DNA of 64,000 nt from Lycocorax pyrrhopterus obiensis (GCA_014706295.1 JACSVZ010000013.1:1453231-1517230); one strand, 5' to 3'. Positions 20,546 through 32,316 are shown, numbered from the stretch's first letter. The notes: generated by a model not told the origin, from the letters alone. Numbers and translations: made by a program.

Positions 20546-21969
20546 GTCCTCCCTGCCTGTGCACCCCTGCAGCCCCAGCCCCTCCCAGCACGAAGAACGA
20601 GCTGACCTTTGCCAGCCTCACACAGTTCCTCCCCCCACGGCTGCTGTGGGACACGTCAGGCCTCACGGAAGGTGACACTTTTCTTAGAGCTTTGGCAATT
20701 TTCTGCGTTTCCTCAGGAAAACAGGTTTTTTGTCCTGCCAGAATCCATTTTTTCACACTTTTAATCTGAAATAAATCCATAATGTTCCATCTGTCATCAG
20801 CTGGGCTTTCTTTCCTGGAGTTAAACTGGTCTGGGGGAGCAGCAGCGAGGGCAGAGTTTAATGGAATGGCTCTTACAGCGCACGATTTGAACGCAGCAAA
20901 GCAAAAGGGGGTCAGCTTGTTCTTCCAGCCTCCACTCCAAACAATTCCCTGTCTTTATGGATGAAAAATGTCGGCAGCCTTTTGTGATCTGAGGGAAACT
21001 GGGACATTCAATCCAGCCCCACTTCAAGCCTTCACTCTCAGACCTCTATTCCTTCAGCCAATATTTATTCTCTGGCTTTTCCAGAAGTCCTTTTATGCAC
21101 TTAAACGGAGAGATAGAGACAGAGCCTCTCCTTCAGTGCCCCTCTGGCCCAGCAAATCCCTGTCCTCACGAGCGTCCCGAAGTGCCAACAGCCGGGATCC
21201 AGCTGCTCTCCCCAGCTCCAGTGTCCCACAGCCCCGGGAGCTCCAGGGCCCTGCCGAGGTGGTCACGGGGGACTGGACAATTCATCCAACACCAGGATGG
21301 ATGTGGGATCACAGAGCCACAGAATCCCGCCTGCTCCTCACTCAGGGCCACCGGGAAATGTTTGTTTGGGAGAACAAGGAGCTCTCAGCCCCAAAACCGG
21401 GCTCAGATCAAACTGAGACATGCACGGAGCCTCTCTGTGCGCTCAGCCTTTCCCTGCCCCGCTCCGCAAGGCTCAGCTCGGCCGCCAAAGCCCGGAATTT
21501 TCCCTGGCGTCACCCTCGCCGTGAATTCATTCCCGATCCTTGTGATGTCACCCGGCTCCAACGCCCCCGGGGCTTTTGCCCGAGCCGGGAAGCTCTGACG
21601 TGTGTGGGAATTCTCCTTTTAGCTGACACAGGGATGAGTTATAAGAAATTCCTGCCTGCGCTTCCTCTGGCTGCCTTCAGGATCTTTCCCTGGGGGTTTT
21701 TCCGGTAAAGTTTGTCCAGGGCTCAGCCTGCCCATGGTTGACCCTGTTCCTTTAATCCCCCTAATCCCACCCCACACAACGCTCAGCCGAGGCCAAGGAA
21801 TGCTCCAGGGGTTTCTGAACAGGGACAGAGGCAGGCAGGGGACACTGAGCCACTGATCCCATGGCTGGGACAAGGGGCTGGCCGAGGGAATGGCTCCCGA
21901 AAGAACAAGAGCTGGGATCAGGGACTCTGAGACCATCAGGACTGCGATGGCTCATTCCTTATCCACCTC
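20546..21969. other. Unique intronic sequence
   Basis: No exon or repeat recognised. GC-rich with some CpG at 21430-21600. Confidence 0.45.
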
Positions 21970-22184
21970 GGATATTGGGAAAATTTCTCCATGCAAAGGT
22001 TGTCCAGCCCTGGCACAGCTGCCCAGGGCAGGGGTGGAGTCCCCATCCCTGGAGGGATTTAAAATCCCTGTGGATGTGGCACTTGGGGACACGGGTCAGT
22101 GGTGGCCTTGGCAGTGCTGGGGGAATGATTGGACTCAGTGGTCTGAGAGGGCTTTTCCAACCTAAACAATTCCATGATCCTACA
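21970..22184 (+). mobile_element. CR1 LINE 3' fragment, GGAGGGATTTAAA type
   Basis: GATATTGGGAAAATTTCTCC, AGCTGCCCAGGGCAGGGG and GGAGGGATTTAAAATCCC, then CAGTGGTCTGAGAGGGC and TTTTCCAACCTAAACAATTC. Confidence 0.9.
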
Positions 22185-23969
22185 TGAACTTGGGAAAAAA
22201 AATAGTCTCATTTGAAACACCCAAAACCTGAGACAGACCCATTCCATCACTGCCTTCCGATTTCGGATTAATCTTCCTTTCCAAACCCATTGCTAAACCA
22301 TCTTTACACATCTCTTCCTAAGGGAGTGATAAAAATTGACCAGCAATGTCAAAACAGAGCACAAAATAAAGATTAAAGCCAAATTATCCACAATCAGTGT
22401 AAAAATAACAGACTTCCCCAAGATAACTGGACACTAAAACGTGATTTAGAGCTTTCCAAGAGCTCTGCCAGCTCAGCCTCTGTGTAACTTCTGGAATACT
22501 CAGGCTGTGATGAGTTTATAGCACAGTTCTGAGATCTTAAAGAGCAGGACATGGCTTTTTTCTCTTTTAATGGGGATTACAACTAAGAAATATTTATCCA
22601 ACCCCTCAGCAAAGCACGAGTGCAGCCTGTCAGGAGCCAGCACTTTGGTGAGGTTCAACAGATCCCCAGTTCCCTGCTTTCAGCTCTCCTGGATGCCCTG
22701 GAGCAGGATCCTGATTCTCCTGAGCATCAGAGTGGAGGATCTGCTTCCACACGGCTGGGATGGGATGCTCCATGCTGGGATTGCTGCTCCAGAGCTCCAC
22801 TCCCACGCCAAGGGCTGTGGGTGGCACCGGGAGCATCCCCAGCTCAGCTCCAGGCTCCCACCACGCCCAGGCTGTTCCAGGAGCCTCGGGGAGGCTTTCA
22901 CACCCACTTCCCTCTCTTTTTTAGGAAAAAGGTTTTGCCAATAATCTTCCTCTCACTTCTGGGGAGGCGTGGGGATGCTTTTCCTAGGATGAGCGCCGTA
23001 CGGGCGGTGCCGGCTGTTTATGGAAACAGGGACAGCTGGGGGAGGGCAGCACACCCTCCCTAGAAACTCCTGGATCCGCTCATCCCTCTCTGGGAAGAGC
23101 CGGCATTTGGGAGGCATAAGGACAACTCCTCCAACAGTTACAGCTCCAGCCCTTCTCCCACCCAACGAGCCGGGAACTCCCCTATGGAATTCCCCTCCTG
23201 CCAGTTTCCAAGACCAGAGGATTTCACCCCAAACATTTGTTTCTCAACTTCCAAACCAGGAAATGACGGGTGAAAGTTTCACCAAGCAAAGGTGAAGTTT
23301 GTGCACCACCACCACAAACCCATCCCTGCCGAAGCCAAACAAAACAAACATAGACGAGGCAAGATCGAATCTTTCCCTTCTCCTCACGTTAAGTCATTCC
23401 CAGGATTTCATTTTAAAATCCAGGAGTGTGCTGAAAAAATTTTGTAATTACAAACCAATAAGAGAAATCATCCAGGAGGAATAATTACATAACTCCGAGC
23501 TGAACTCGCTGCTCAGAAGAATTCACAGCCTGGAAGAGCTGTAATAAATAGCTCCTCATCTCCTTGTGCTGCTGCAGCTGATGAGTCACCGCTGTTCCCG
23601 GGATCTGATCCCAGAATAGTCCTGCTCCTGTGTGTGCTGCATGGAAAATCAGCCAGCAGGGGCTCACTGCTCAGTGAACAGCTCTGGGGTCAGCACTCGT
23701 GTGGCCGTGCCATAAAAACAAAAGCTGGGCGTTATTTCACTGGAATGCGGGGCACGGGGCACGCCCCACCCGGAGGCTTTGCTGCCCATCCCACACGACT
23801 GTCACGGCTTAAACCGACCCCAGGGGTTTGCAGGGAATGATTCCCGATCCCACACTTTGGTCCTGCACACAGCAGCTAAAACCACCGAGAGAGAAAAACA
23901 CTCATGGGATCAGGGAAGCACAAGGGAACAAACCCAGGGATGGGATACAGGGAATCCAAAAGGAAGAGA
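22185..23969. other. Unique intronic sequence
   Basis: No exon or repeat called. TGTCACGGCTTAAACCGACC at about 23801 resembles the start of some bird LTRs, but nothing downstream supports one. Confidence 0.45.
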
Positions 23970-24287
23970 CTGTCGAGGCTGGGAGAGCTGGGAATGCCCA
24001 GCCTGGAGAGGAGAAGGCTCCAGGGAGAGCTCGGAGCCCCTCCCAGGGCCTAAAGGGGCTCCAGGAGAGCTGGAGAGGGACTGGGGACAAGGGATGGAAG
24101 GACAGGACACAGGGAATGGCTTCCCACTGCCAGAGGGCAGGGATGGATGGGATATTGGGAAGGAATTGTTCCCTGGGAGGGTGGGGAGGCCCTGGCACAG
24201 GGTGCCCAGAGCAGCTGTGGCTGCCCCTGGATCCCTGGCAGTGTCCCAGGCCAGGTTGGACATTGGGGCTTGGAGCAGCCTGGGACC
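23970..24287 (+). mobile_element. CR1 LINE fragment, young type, 3' end missing
   Basis: Sense CR1 from GCTGGGAGAGCTGGGAATGC through GATATTGGGAAGGAATTG. It stops at GGAGCAGCCTGGGACC and lacks the final 80 or so bases and the octamer tail. Confidence 0.9.
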
Positions 24288-24400
24288 AGCTCCTCCCTGT
24301 GCTGGAATCCCGAGGCTGGAGCAGCTCTGCAGGTGGGGTCTCACCTGAGGGGGCTCCTGCAGGTCCCCCCAGCCCTCCCCAGGCTGCCTCGTGCTGGATC
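24288..24400 (-). mobile_element. Antisense CR1 piece joined to the preceding copy
   Basis: GCTGGAGCAGCTCTGCAGG and GGGGTCTCACCTGAG match the most 5' part of the antisense copy at 63003-63575 (63475-63520). The piece is therefore in the opposite direction to the copy it abuts. Confidence 0.7.
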
Positions 24401-25812
24401 TGCCTCATCTGCTGCTCCCAGCCCTGAGCTCCTGAGAGCTGCTCTGCCTTCCCAGGAAAGGCATCAGTGCTGCCCCAGATCCCGAGGCTGCTGCTCCGAA
24501 CGCTCCTTCCCAGACTCCACGTTATTCCTCATGTTACTCCCAGCAGTTTTGGGTCCATCCTCATTTCACCTTTCCCGCTACCCACGTCCAGCCCTTCCCA
24601 GCTCCCTCTCCTTCTCCGACACGCAGCAAACCGAGTGTTTATTTCTCATTTTGCCACCTTCACACACCGAGGGTCCTGCTCATCCCCCTGCAGGCCTGAA
24701 TTCCTGCCGGCTGGGTGATCCCGGGCTCCCCGGAGCAGCCTGTCCCTGTGGGATCCCATGGATACTCCAGGATCGCCCACTCTCATCCTCAGCTCCCAGC
24801 CAGAGCTCCCCTGTTGGGAGCCTCAACTCGAGTACTCCGAGTTGTATTTTGTGCTCTCCTAAAAGCCAAAAATATCCTGTCTGCCAAAGGCAGCTCCTCT
24901 CCCAATCCCTGACTCCCAGAAACAATCCCACCGATCCCAGCTGCTGTGCTCGGCTCCTGCTGGGGCTTCCCAGCGTGGGCCAAAGCCCCGAAACCCGAAT
25001 GCTCCCAAGCCAGAGGGGCACCACCGAGTCTGCTGCTTCCAGTGGGGCAAATCTGCTTTTCTGGGAGCTACCCATGGCAAAGTTTAATCCTGTGGGAGCA
25101 AAAGTCCACTCCACTACCTGGGCATCTTTTACAACCATACTTGCTTTTCCCAGTCCTCTGCTTTTTCCTATTCCTACCCAAAAAAAATCATCAAATAATC
25201 CAATAATTCCAGGAGTTTATCCTATCAACCCATCATGTTTCATCCATGGCTTCTAAAAATATTTTATAAAGGAATACAACCCTTCGGATTAATTCACTCT
25301 CATTCCACCAGCAAACCTACACCTATGGCCTCCATCTAAGAAAACAGGGACAAACATCAGGCTGGAATATCCTGGAGCTTCCAGGGAACACTGAGCACCA
25401 TTCCCTCACAACGAGTGGGAGCACAGCCTGAGACATTTCATAGGATCCCCCAATCCCTGTGACCCAGCAGCTCCCGGGGAAGCAAAGGGAGACAGAAGGG
25501 AATTGCCCTAATCCCAAATTCCACAGGTGCCACTTGTATTACAACCCCAACTTTCCTGCTGATATCCAATCCAGGCAAAGGAACTGTGGGAATCTTCCAT
25601 CAGAAAAGTGGGAATTTTTATGAAGTTTCAGAGCTGTGGTAACCCCTACAGAATTAGGTTTAGTTCTGCAGTTGCTGCTTACCTGAATTGTTCACGTTTC
25701 TTTGGAATTGCCCTGGAAACACCTGAGGGAGACAGAGCAAAAACCCCCCAAAGCTTCCCCCAGCAGCCCCAGGGGTGATGCCAGGGCCGGCCGAGCTCCC
25801 CCTGCTCGGGAT
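24401..25812. other. Unique intronic sequence
   Basis: No exon or repeat recognised. A 369-codon open frame crosses in from the CR1 and has no family resemblance. Confidence 0.45.
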
Positions 25813-26406
25813 GGAATCTGCCTGGGGAGTTCCTTCGGAACGGAGCTGATTTCGGGAATTAACCCTGGAATGTGCCTGGGGAGTTCCTGCGGAACGGAGC
25901 TGATTTCGGGAATTAACCCTGGAATGTGCCTGGGAAGTTCCTGCGGAACGGAGCTGATTTTGGGAATTAACCCTGGAATGTGCCTGGGAAGTTCCTTCGG
26001 AACGGAGCTGATTTCGGGAATAAACCCTGGAATGTGCCTGGGAAGTTCCTTCGGAACGGAGCTGATTTTGGGAGTAAACCCTGGAATGTGCCTGGGAAGT
26101 TCCTGCAGAATGGAGCTGATTTTGGGAATTAACCCTGGAATGTGCCTGGGAAGTTCCTACGGAACGGAGCTGATTTTGGGAATAAACCCTGGAATGTGCC
26201 TGGGAAGTTCCTGCGGAACGGAGCTGATTTCGGGAATTAACCCTGGAATGTGCCTGGGAAGTTCCTGCGGAACGGAGCTGATTTTGGGAGTAAACCCTGG
26301 AATGTGCCTGGGAAGTTCCTGCAGAACGGAGCTGATTTTGGGAATAAACCCTGGAATGTGCCTGGAAAGTTCCTGCGGAACGGAGCCGATTTTGGGAATA
26401 AACCCC
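25813..26406. repeat. 54-bp minisatellite, 11 units
   Basis: Eleven units of exactly 54 bp, starting GGAATGTGCCTGGGAAGTTC (the first GGAATCTGCC) at 25813 and every 54 bp to 26353, with no insertion or deletion. Variation is at a few sites: TTC or TGC after AGTTCC, TTTCG or TTTTG, GAATT or GAATA or GAGTA. Being 18 codons long it leaves frames open on both strands. Confidence 0.95.
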
Positions 26407-26679
26407 GGCGAAGCTGCAGTGCCCCAGCTCCCCCTGCTCCCCCTGCTCCCCGCAGCAGCCGCGGCCTTTGGATCCTGTTGTTTTCTCTGCTGTAAAGGTT
26501 TCCTTTTCCACTCGGCAGGAGAGCCCAGGCAGCGTCAGCCAGGAGCAGCCTCTTCCCGGGAAAAGCACCCGGGCTGACTCACGGATGGTCTTTGGGAAGG
26601 GAATCCAAGCCCCGGGCACTGAGTGGAGCCTCTTCAGCATTCCCAAGGGACACCGAGGAGCCCCAGGGAAAACCAGGAG
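26407..26679. other. Unique sequence after the minisatellite
   Basis: Contains CCCCCTGCTCCCCCTGCTCC at 26430 and an AP-1 consensus TGACTCA at 26575-26581. Otherwise nothing recognised. Confidence 0.45.
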
Positions 26680-26762
26680 CACCCTGGGCTGGGGAAGCTG
26701 TCCCTGCCCACAGGAGGAGCTTTAAGGTCATTCCCAAGCCAGACCATTCCAGGATTCAGGAA
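26680..26762 (+). mobile_element. CR1 LINE 3' terminal fragment
   Basis: TGTCCCTGCCCACAGGAGG, GCTTTAAGGTCATTCCC and CCATTCCAGGATTCAGG are the last 80 bp of a CR1 end. Confidence 0.75.
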
Positions 26763-27590
26763 TGCCTTCCGAGGGTTTCATCTCGACCAGGAGGATCCAA
26801 TGGATGCTCCCCCAGCTTGCAGAGGTCTCCCGATGCCCTTCCCTGCTCTCCAACCTCTATATCCCGGTTTTCTTCCCCTCATCACCAGGGTGAACAAACC
26901 TGCGAGTTGAATTTTCCGTAGTGCTACAGAGAGTGAAGATCATCTGATTTCTTCCTACACGATTTCCCCCTTCCCTGCCGTGTCCTGAGACCTCATCCCG
27001 GCCACGTTTCCCCCACTAATTCCCGTTTCTCCCGGCATTTCCCCCTCCCGTGCTCCGTGGGGGCTGAGCAGATGCTGTCCCGTGCTCAGATTCATCACGA
27101 AAGCTTGGATGAACTGGCACAATCCCTTAAAAACCAAAGGATCTGTGGGATGAGGCCTCCCAGCAGGAGTTCATCAGCTCAGTGTCATGGGTTGGTTCCC
27201 GACTGAGCTCCTTCGCAGCATTCCCAGATTGAGACAATTAACAGGTTTTTCCCAGGCTTTTCCTCCCAACAAAAAGCTAAAAAAAGCGAAACTGCTCTGA
27301 AAGGCTCGCAGGCATTTTCTGCCCTAGAATTTCCAGTTACATAAAAAAGAGACTTCTAAACAATAGTTTACGTTAAAAAAGCAACAAAACCATACAAGTG
27401 TTTGGGGCTGGGGAGAAACAGACCCTGTAAAATGCTGAACAGACCCTGTAAAATGATTATTAACCCCCTTTTTAAGCCAAGCAACAATTCTGCCACTTTG
27501 GAATTTGCTGTTTTCTCCCTCGAAAACACGAAAATCCCAGCATTTAACGAGCAGCTTCAGCACGGTAACACATCCCTCATCGCATCGTTG
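26763..27590. other. Unique intronic sequence
   Basis: AACAGACCCTGTAAAATG occurs twice in tandem at 27417-27458 (21-bp period). TGTCATGGGTTGG near 27184 recalls a bird LTR start but has no support. Confidence 0.45.
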
Positions 27591-27934
27591 TTAAGTGCAC
27601 TGGACAGAACCGATTCCCTGGGTGCCAGGGAGGGTTTTTGGGAGCAGCCCGGGGCTGGAGCGGTGCCAGGGCAGGGCTGGGATGTGCGGATGCTCCCATT
27701 CCGCCGCTCCATTGACGTCAGTGGGAGCTTTCAAAGCAGCCCCGCACGTCTGGTGAACTCAGCACGGAAAGGCTGCAGAACCTGGCGGCTCCTCCAGCAG
27801 CAGCGAAACGAGGGGGTTTTCTGTCCCCTGAACCCTTGGCGGGTTTGTTTTCCTTTCTCCACACCCTCCAGCGAGTGTTCAATCAATGAAAACGCGACCG
27901 GAACGAGCAGCGGGGGCCGGCCCTGCCCGGGGTG
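27591..27934. other. GC-rich unique block containing a CRE
   Basis: Moderately CpG-rich unique sequence with ATTCCGCCGCTCCATTGACG, GAAAACGCGACCGG and GGGGGCCGGCCCTGCCC. No exon recognised on either strand. Possible minor promoter or enhancer. Confidence 0.35.
27713..27720. promoter_or_regulatory. Full palindromic cAMP response element (TGACGTCA)
   Basis: Second exact CRE in the window, set in GC-rich unique sequence. Same reasoning and caveats as the site at 1973. Confidence 0.4.
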
Positions 27935-28005
27935 GGGGAATGGGGCGGGAGGGGTTTTAAGGCTCCTTCCAGCCCACCCCAGGCTGGGATTCTGTGATAA
28001 CCTGA
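27935..28005 (+). mobile_element. CR1 LINE 3' terminal fragment
   Basis: GGGGTTTTAAGGCTCCTTCC and GGCTGGGATTCTGTGATAA look like the last 60-70 bp of a CR1 3' end. Confidence 0.6.
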
Positions 28006-28164
28006 ACCGAGACAGAGCAAATGCTGGGAAGGACACTCTGTGTGCTTCCAGAGGTCATGGAGTGGCTCTTTTTACTGGAGTTCACAGGGTTTAGGGAATA
28101 ATTGTCCAACCCTCCTTAAAAATCCCGTTTCAGAAAGCATGGACTGAAGGTGTTCTGTGATATA

Positions 28165-28262
28165 GGCTGGGCTTAACCCTCCGGGCCACTTCCAGCTCAG
28201 GATATTCTGTCATTCCAGGATTCTGTGATTCCAGGATTCTATTATTCCATGATTCCACGATT
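28165..28262 (+). mobile_element. CR1-X-like 3' terminus with octamer tail
   Basis: CACTTCCAGCTCAGGATATT is the sense version of the CR1-X-like 3' end. It is followed by an imperfect octamer array (ATTCTGTC, ATTCCAGG, ATTCTGTG, ATTCCAGG, ATTCTATT, ATTCCATG, ATTCCACG), the usual CR1 terminal microsatellite. Confidence 0.8.
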
Positions 28263-29204
28263 CTAACCTCCAGAATCTTTCTTTTGTAGCTGCTGCCCTC
28301 AAAATGAGGGGCAAAGATGTTCCCTGTGTAGTCCCAGAGCTCTGCTCTGGTGGCATCCAGGCACTGAATCCTTCTGCCACAATCCAGAACTCCCGGGGCA
28401 GTGGGAACAGGAAGGGATGATGATGATGATGATGATAGGTTTGGGGCTGCAGTTTGGGGAGAAAGGTTTTTAATCACACCTGGATTCCTTGGAGAAGTCC
28501 TGAGGAGGCTCCTGTGGAAGGCAGGACAGGGAAAAGCAGCAGAAAATCCTTTGGATTAAATTTAGGATTAAACTCAGGCTGAGCTTTGGGCCTAGGGAGT
28601 AGAGGACAGGTCCCAACATCCACCTGCCCTGCTCTGTGTTGGGAAGGGAACCCGGACACAGGGAGCACCTGGATTTATCCTGGGCAGAAGAACTTGAGCA
28701 CAGCAAGTGGCTGGGAATGTTGCCTGGCCCCTGGAAAAGCTCTTCCATTATTCCCCCCTTCCAAAGGGATGAATTGCAGGGGCCTGGCTCAGTGGGAGCA
28801 GAGCTGCTCTCAGGAGGGCAGAGCTGGGAATCACAGGCTGTGGAGGCTGTGTTTAAACAGAACAATTCCCTCAACTTCTGGAATTCTTTGTGTGGGACAA
28901 ACCCCAGGACAGCAGGAAGCCCAAATTTCCTTTATTAAATTTTGCTTCTTTCTGCTGGAAAGAAGAAAAGAAACCCCTTTTCCATCGCGGTGCTCACTGA
29001 GCGCCAGAGATTGTCTCATCTGCCCGGCAGTTTGGAGCTAAAAGAAATCCATATCCCAGTTATTAGCCCCTGGAGAAGAGGGTTAGGAAGGAAATCCTGA
29101 TCAAGCTTTTGGAGCAGGAATCTGCATCCCTAATCCAGCTAAGATGTGAGAGCGGGAAAAGCCCCGAACTTCTTAGAAATGCTGAGAGCTGAGTTTGCAT
29201 TCAC
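28263..29204. other. Unique intronic sequence with short ATG repeat
   Basis: GATGATGATGATGATGATGA at about 28417-28436 is a short triplet repeat. No exon recognised. Confidence 0.5.
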
Positions 29205-29695
29205 AGGATCCCAGAATGGTTCAGGCTGGAAAGGACCTCAAGAATCATCTCATTCCATGATTCCAACCCCCTGCCACGGGCAGGGACACCTCCCACATTC
29301 CCAGGGTGCTCCAAGCTGGCCTCAGACACTTCCAGGGATCCAGGGGCAGCCACAGCTTCTCTGGGAATTCTATTTCAGGGCCTCCCCACCCTCACAGACA
29401 GGAATTCCTTCCCAATATCCCATCCAGCCCTGCCCTCTGGCAGTGGAAGCCATTCCCTGTGTCCTGTCCCTCCAGCCCTTGTCCCCAGTCCCTCTCCAGC
29501 TCTCCTGGAGCCCCTTCAGGCCCTGCAAGGGGCTCTGAGCTCTCCCTGGAGCCTTCTCCTCTCCAGGTGAGCACCCCCAGCTCTCCCAGCCTGGCTCCAG
29601 AGCAGAGGGGCTCCAGCCCTGGAGCAGCTCCGAGGCCTCCTCTGGAATCCCTCCAGCAGCTCCACGTCCTTCTGGAGTCACAGGAACCTGAACCC
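29205..29695 (-). mobile_element. CR1 LINE 3' fragment, young type
   Basis: Antisense copy from CAGAATGGTTCAGGCTGG through CAGGTGAGCACCCCCAGC to CTCCAGCAGCTCCACGTCC. Long relative to most copies here. Confidence 0.93.
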
Positions 29696-29867
29696 AGAGA
29701 AAGTCATCCTGGGGCTTCCTGCTCATCCCTGGCTGTCGCTGTCCCAGGGGATGCTCACTGGAGAGCCCCAGAGCCAGGCTGGGAGCAGCTCCCCCATCCA
29801 GGCTCATCCCGAGGGTCTCTGCAGCCAGGGAGGACTCGGACTGCAACTCTTGGACAAGGCAGGGATG

Positions 29868-29941
29868 TGGAGGAGGAGGAGGAGGAGGAGGAGGAGGAGG
29901 AGGAGGAGGAGGAGGAGGAAGAGGAGGAGGAGGAGGAGGAA
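29868..29941. repeat. (GGA)n microsatellite, about 24-25 units
   Basis: A 74-bp run of AGG/GGA interrupted once by GGAAGA. It is purine on plus and pyrimidine on minus. It creates a false polyglutamate frame continuing out of the CR1. Confidence 0.95.
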
Positions 29942-30669
29942 TAGCCTGGAAAAACAGCTCTGTGTGCGTGACAGGCAGAGATGTCCATGAACGTGGCTGC
30001 GAAGTTTCCCATCCCAGTGAAGCTGCCCAGACCCTCTCCCTGGAAGTGCAGATAATGAATGGAAATATGGAAATGTAAACACGTCAGGAGCAGCCCCGAA
30101 CTCTTATCTGCTGCCTTTCAAAAGCAGCAGGAAAACACAGCCAGGAACAACTTGAAAAGCCCCAGCCTGAAGAGAGGGGAAAGGTCACGAAATGCCAACC
30201 CCATCCCTCCACCGGAATCCCTCCTTATCCAGCCTCCCACCCAGCCCAACGCTGCCAATTAAATCCCAGCGTTTCATCCCGAATTCCCTTCCAGGCAGGC
30301 ATTGTCTCTGCTGCAGACACAGCGAGTTCTTTGTGCTTCCTCCAGGCACTTGTGAGCACAGGAGAAATATTTGGCCTCTCCTTCCTAAATTGTGCCTACA
30401 GATTTCAGAGTTCTGTCTCTCAAATCTACCTCCTGCATATAAATCATGGCTTTGTCGGAAATCCTGCCTATTTATAGGAGGCTGAGGAATTAATCCTTGA
30501 GGAAAACCAAAATGGTTTGAGATCCAGCTAAAATCCATGGAAATAAGGTGACTGGAAGGTTTAACCCACAGGTTTGGAGAGTGTTAATTCCCAGAGCAAA
30601 CCTCGAGTAGTTTGAAACTCAATATAAAAATCGAAGTGAAATTTGTCAGTGAAGTGAGGGGGGGGTCGG
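29942..30669. other. Unique intronic sequence
   Basis: No exon or repeat recognised. A G9 run occurs at about 30657-30665. Confidence 0.45.
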
Positions 30670-30932
30670 GTTCTTCTCCCAGGGAACAGGGACAGGACAA
30701 CAGGAAACAGCTTCAAGTTGTGCCAGAGGAGGTTTAGATTGGATATTTGGGAAAATTTCTTCCTTTCCAGCCCTGGCACAGCTGCCCAGGGCAGGGGTGG
30801 AGTCCCCATCCCTGCAGGGATTTAAAAGCCATGTGGATGTGGCACTGGGGACACGGGGCAGTGATGGCCTTGGCAGTGCTGGGGGACTCGATGGCCTCAG
30901 AGGGCTTTTCCAGCCTCAGTAATTCCATGATT
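30670..30932 (+). mobile_element. CR1 LINE 3' fragment, GGAGGGATTTAAA type
   Basis: The longest copy of this type here: CAGGGACAGGACAACAGG, GATTGGATATTTGGGAAAA, CCCTGCAGGGATTTAAAAG and GACTCGATGGCCTCAGAGGG, ending AGTAATTCCATGATT. Confidence 0.92.
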
Positions 30933-31497
30933 ATGGTACCACATTATGGAAAACCCCTCCAGGCTCACACCCACCTGCAACACCTCAGCCAGACCCAGGG
31001 GAGCTGAGGGGATCAAGGTCAGGGTGACTCCGGATCCCGTGGTTATCACTGCACTGATAACTCTGTGTTCCAGGAGGACCTGCCACTCCAGCTGCTATCT
31101 GGGAGCTGTGGAGCACCTCTCCAAGATTCCTGAGCTGTCAGAAATCCTGGGATTTGGTCCCACCACTTTATATCAGGACAGAGTTTCTGCTCCCCCCCGC
31201 CAAAGTTCAGCCTCTGCAGCCCCAGTGCAGAGGCCAGGCCTGAGTTTGGAGCCATCCCTGCGAACAACCACGAATTCCCACATTTGTGCAGCAGGAGCTG
31301 CTGTGCCGGTGCAATCCCAGTTTCCATGTCCCCAGAACGTGCTCCCGAGCCCCGTTCCCACCCCTCAGCACAGAGCAGAGCCCTCCCCTCTGCACCCCAG
31401 AAGCAGCAGGGGCCGATGTCCCACACTGCCCACGGGGATGGGAGGCACCGGCTCCTCTCCTGAACTTGGGGGAGCACATGGAAGCTGAAGGCCATCC
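30933..31497. other. Unique intronic sequence
   Basis: No exon or repeat recognised. Confidence 0.45.
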
Positions 31498-31585
31498 ATG
31501 GAATCATGGAGTGGTCTGGAAGGGAGCCTGAAAGGGTCTAATCCAACCCCTGCCATGGGCAGGACACCTTCCCCCAGGCCAGGGT
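31498..31585 (-). mobile_element. CR1 LINE 3' terminal fragment
   Basis: ATCATGGAGTGGTCTGGAAG and AACCCCTGCCATGGGCAGG, the outermost 85 bp of an antisense CR1. Confidence 0.8.
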
Positions 31586-32316
31586 GAAGATCCAGGTAAA
31601 AACTTCCTTTTGGATGACGGCACAGAGGAGGGAGAAGCTCCGAAGGAGCCCAAAAAACTTATTCCAGAGGAAAGAAATCCCTGAAGAAATTTCAACCAGG
31701 AATGAATGAGTCTCACCCACAACGTGGGCTCTGAACAGCAACCAGGAGCTGGATTAGCAGGTCAGGATTAGCAAGGCTCAGTCTGACTCCAGCTAGGCCA
31801 GCACAGGGTGAAGAACTGGCTTTGTTTCCACCTGGGCACAGGTGAAGGGAGTTTTTATGGGATAACTTTATCCCTTCCTTCCTTCCCAAATCCATCCCCT
31901 GACAAGGCTCCCTTTGAGCTGCACAGCTTTAATTACCTGGAACTTCCCTGATTGATCCGATGGCTCTGACCCGTCCCAGGCCCCATCCCTGCCAACCTCC
32001 CCTGCTGGGATTTCGGGCTGCTCAGTGTTTGTTTCAGTTCCTAGAGCTAAAATGATTTCTGTTCTCTTGCAACCACAGAAATGGGCTTCTCCTTTGTTCT
32101 CCTTTCTCCACAGGAAACGCTTTTTTCCTTAATTCCCTCAGCTGTCCATAACTCATCCCCTCGGCCTCTCCTCTTCCCTTCATTTGTAACTCTTCCCACC
32201 CAATATTCCTCTTTCTTGGCTTACTGGGGCTCCTCCTCAGGAAGAACTTCCCAAACCAAACCAACAACTGCCCCTGCAAAACATCAAGGGGAAGCTGTGG
32301 GAAAAATTCCAAGATA
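31586..32316. other. Unique intronic sequence
   Basis: No exon or repeat recognised. TC-rich at 32080-32220. Confidence 0.45.

Noticed and set aside
23799..23835. LTR start (TGTCACGGCTTAAACC)
   Set aside because: Only the first bases resemble bird LTRs. No matching end, primer site or second copy.
24147..25256. 369-codon plus-strand open frame
   Set aside because: Begins inside a CR1 and runs through stop-poor GC-rich sequence without recognisable domains.
25813..26406. CRISPR-like array
   Set aside because: The repeats are contiguous with no unique spacers, in a vertebrate genome. Tandem minisatellite.
25660..26682. 340-codon minus-strand repeat protein
   Set aside because: Created by the 54-bp minisatellite, whose length is a multiple of three; the other strand is equally open. 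Kept only as a finding.
27183..27215. LTR start (TGTCATGGGTTGG)
   Set aside because: Same reason: an isolated word without LTR structure.
29306..29944. Frame ending in a polyglutamate run
   Set aside because: Antisense CR1 followed by the GGA microsatellite.
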